Assembly (NCBI RefSeq): GCF_000621745.1
Contig: NZ_KK211338.1
Location: 58,339-122,338, forward strand
Direction: 5' to 3'
DNA length: 64,000 nucleotides
Origin: Clostridium beijerinckii HUN142
GTDB lineage: Bacteria; Bacillota; Clostridia; Clostridiales; Clostridiaceae
Positions 62,636 through 64,000 of the stretch are shown here, piece after piece. The position numbers and the translations under genes are program-made. Positions within the stretch are counted from its first letter, which is position 1, and the number at the start of each line of letters is the position of its first letter. The notes under the pieces were generated by a model, which was not told where the DNA came from, did no database searches, and saw only the letters and a program-made list of their open reading frames with translations.

Positions 62636-63718
62636 ATGAAAGCAGCATTATGGTATGCAAAGAAAGATGTTAGAGTAGAGGAAATTGAAGAACCTAAAGT
62701 TACAGTTAATGGTGTAAAGATTAAAGTAAAATGGTGTGGAATATGTGGATCAGACTTACATGAATATTTAGGGGGACCTATATTTATACCAGTAGGACAA
62801 CCTCACCCATTAAGTGGGACAACAGCTCCAGTAGTTCTAGGACATGAATTTTCGGGAGATGTCGTTGAAGTTGGTCCTAATGTAAAGAATTTTAAACCAG
62901 GAGATAGAGTAATAGTTGAACCTATAGTTGCATGTGGAAAATGTCCAGCGTGCTTAGAAGGAAAATATAATTTATGTTCATCATTAGGTTTCCATGGACT
63001 TTGCGGAAGTGGTGGAGGACTTGCTGAATATACAGTTTTCCCAGAAGAATTCGTACATAAGATACCAGATGAAATGTCATACGAACAAGCTGCTTTAGTT
63101 GAGCCAATGGCAGTAGCATTACATTCTATTAGAATTGGTAATTTTAGAACAGGTGATACTGCGTTAGTGCTAGGATCTGGTCCAATAGGACTTGCAACTA
63201 TTGAGTGCTTAAAAGCAGCTGGGGCAAAATTAATAGTAGTATTACAAAGAAAATCTATAAGACAAGAGTATGCTAAAAGAGCAGGGGCAGATGTAGTATT
63301 AGATCCTAATGAAGTAAATATAGCAGAGGAAGTTAAGAAGCTTACTAACGGATTGGGAGTTGACGTGGCGTTTGAAACTACAGGAGCTCAAATAGGCTTT
63401 GATACAGGTATAGATAGCTTAAAGTTTGAAGGAACTTTAGTTGTAACTAGCATATGGGAAAATGATGTTAAATTTAATCCTAATGTATTAGTATTTACTG
63501 AGAAGAAAATCATTGGAACATTAGCATACAGACATGAATTCCCAGCAACTATGGCTCAAATGAAAGATGGAAGAATAAAAGCAGAAGGATATGTAACAAA
63601 GAAAATACATTTAGATGATATAGTTGAAGAAGGGTTTGGAGCATTAACAGGTCCAGAAAAGAAGAAACATGTTAAGATATTAGTATCGCCAGACAAAGAA
63701 CTTGTATCTAAATCTTAA
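62636..63718 (+). CDS. (R,R)-2,3-butanediol dehydrogenase-type zinc alcohol dehydrogenase
   Basis: This 360-residue medium-chain dehydrogenase has catalytic-zinc residues in CGICGSDLHEY and GHEFSGDVVEVG with E155-type VEPMAVALH, the four structural-zinc cysteines in CGKCPACLEGKYNLC, and the NAD-binding GSGPIGLATIE. GGPIFIPVGQPHPLSG is characteristic of butanediol dehydrogenases, which interconvert acetoin and 2,3-butanediol. AAGGAGG precedes the ATG. It is driven by a sigma-54 promoter and an AcoR-like activator, so it is probably induced by acetoin or butanediol. A different secondary alcohol substrate is possible. Confidence 0.88.
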   Translation: MKAALWYAKKDVRVEEIEEPKVTVNGVKIKVKWCGICGSDLHEYLGGPIFIPVGQPHPLSGTTAPVVLGHEFSGDVVEVGPNVKNFKPGDRVIVEPIVACGKCPACLEGKYNLCSSLGFHGLCGSGGGLAEYTVFPEEFVHKIPDEMSYEQAALVEPMAVALHSIRIGNFRTGDTALVLGSGPIGLATIECLKAAGAKLIVVLQRKSIRQEYAKRAGADVVLDPNEVNIAEEVKKLTNGLGVDVAFETTGAQIGFDTGIDSLKFEGTLVVTSIWENDVKFNPNVLVFTEKKIIGTLAYRHEFPATMAQMKDGRIKAEGYVTKKIHLDDIVEEGFGALTGPEKKKHVKILVSPDKELVSKS

Positions 63719-63805
63719 TCTATATAGAATTTGCAATTAGCAATAAAGATATTAAATAGTACTTATAGATAAAGTATATTCTCGCAAGAACAAAAATTAT
63801 ACTAA

Positions 63806-63837
63806 GATTCAGATGAATAGAAAAAATCATCTGAATC
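63806..63837 (+). terminator. Terminator after the dehydrogenase gene
   Basis: GATTCAGATGA (63806-63816) pairs perfectly with 63827-63837; the T-tract is weak. Confidence 0.6.
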
Positions 63838-63869
63838 AAGTTTACTTGGTTAAATTAGGAGGAACGTAA

Positions 63870-64000
63870 ATGTATAAAATAGTGAACAAAAAGGAGCTTA
63901 CAAATAATATATTCTCAATGGATATAGAAGCTCCAAGAGTAGCAAAATCTGCAAAGCCTGGACAATTTATTATTATAAAAAATGATGAAAAAGGTGAAAG
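63870..64000 (+). CDS. NfnA-like ferredoxin-NADP+ reductase subunit, N-terminal fragment
   Basis: The 43 visible residues (MYKIVNKKELTNNIFSMDIE, then APRVAKSAKPGQFIIIKNDE) match the N-terminus of the FAD/NAD-binding subunit of the sulfide dehydrogenase / NADH-dependent ferredoxin:NADP+ oxidoreductase (NfnA) family. The enzyme shuttles electrons between ferredoxin, NADH and NADPH. AGGAGG precedes the ATG. The gene leaves the window, so a following nfnB cannot be checked. Confidence 0.8.
   Translation, partial: MYKIVNKKELTNNIFSMDIEAPRVAKSAKPGQFIIIKNDEKGE

Noticed and set aside
1..64000. CRISPR array, prophage or intact insertion sequence
   Set aside because: No regularly spaced repeats, transposase, integrase or phage structural genes were found.

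Overview
This window is chromosomal DNA from an AT-rich, spore-forming anaerobe, almost certainly Clostridium sensu stricto of the solvent/butyrate-forming kind. The clues are a small acid-soluble spore protein, two Csp-type subtilases, pyruvate:ferredoxin oxidoreductase, a seryl T-box leader, a kdp operon with extra small hydrophobic ORFs as described for C. acetobutylicum, and strong AGGAGG ribosome binding sites almost everywhere. No rRNA, tRNA, CRISPR array, prophage or intact insertion sequence was seen. The species cannot be fixed from the sequence alone.

Layout. 1-80: start of glnS, leaving the window. 0.4-2.7 kb: TetR (LmrA/YxaF type) repressor and DHA2 drug efflux pump, each with a TAGAC-type operator. 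3.1-3.7 kb: YczE-like membrane protein. 4.1-5.7 kb: T-box and serS. 5.9-11.3 kb: a nitrosative/oxygen-stress block with a DUF2249 protein, an ODP-type diiron beta-lactamase-fold protein, a DUF438-hemerythrin protein, hybrid cluster protein and a Cys-rich Crp/Fnr regulator. Crp/Fnr-type boxes sit about 41 bases upstream of predicted start points. 11.8-17.9 kb: two-component system, HMA-TauE/SafE-cupredoxin fusion, subtilase and a small membrane protein. 18-19.7 kb: a CWB2-repeat protein without signal peptide and a PY-tailed protein. 19.9-29 kb: LacI regulator, ABC sugar importer, GH31 and GH13 glucosidases, forming an alpha-glucoside utilisation locus.

29.3-32.2 kb: DUF1002 protein, NhaA with a structured leader, and an SASP. 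32.6-37.1 kb: CadC-like repressor and CadA-like P-type ATPase, then a second Crp-family regulator with rhodanese and C_GCAxxG_C_C proteins. 37.2-38.4 kb, reverse strand: beta-lysine acetyltransferase (ablB) behind a c-di-AMP (ydaO) riboswitch and terminator. 38.6-44.4 kb: two closely related Csp-like proteases flanking a secreted cell-wall-binding protein, then a DUF3787 protein. 44.6-48.2 kb, reverse strand: nifJ. 48.4-56.8 kb: kdpZ-kdpF-kdpABC-kdpDE, where kdpD has no ordinary start codon in front of its Walker A motif. 57-60.3 kb: nucleotidase-like HAD protein, small ORF, 2Fe-2S ferredoxin with charged tail, EF-hand-like membrane protein. 60.4-64 kb: sigma-54 activator, its repeated enhancer, a -24/-12 promoter and 2,3-butanediol dehydrogenase, followed by the start of an NfnA-like flavoprotein.

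The most notable items are the c-di-AMP riboswitch in front of an ablB without visible ablA (osmolyte synthesis, about 10 kb from the potassium pump operon); the Crp/Fnr boxes with class II spacing in front of the stress genes and of the sulfur-handling genes; the apparent AUA start of kdpD; and the enhancer array that overlaps the end of the sigma-54 activator gene and also forms its terminator.
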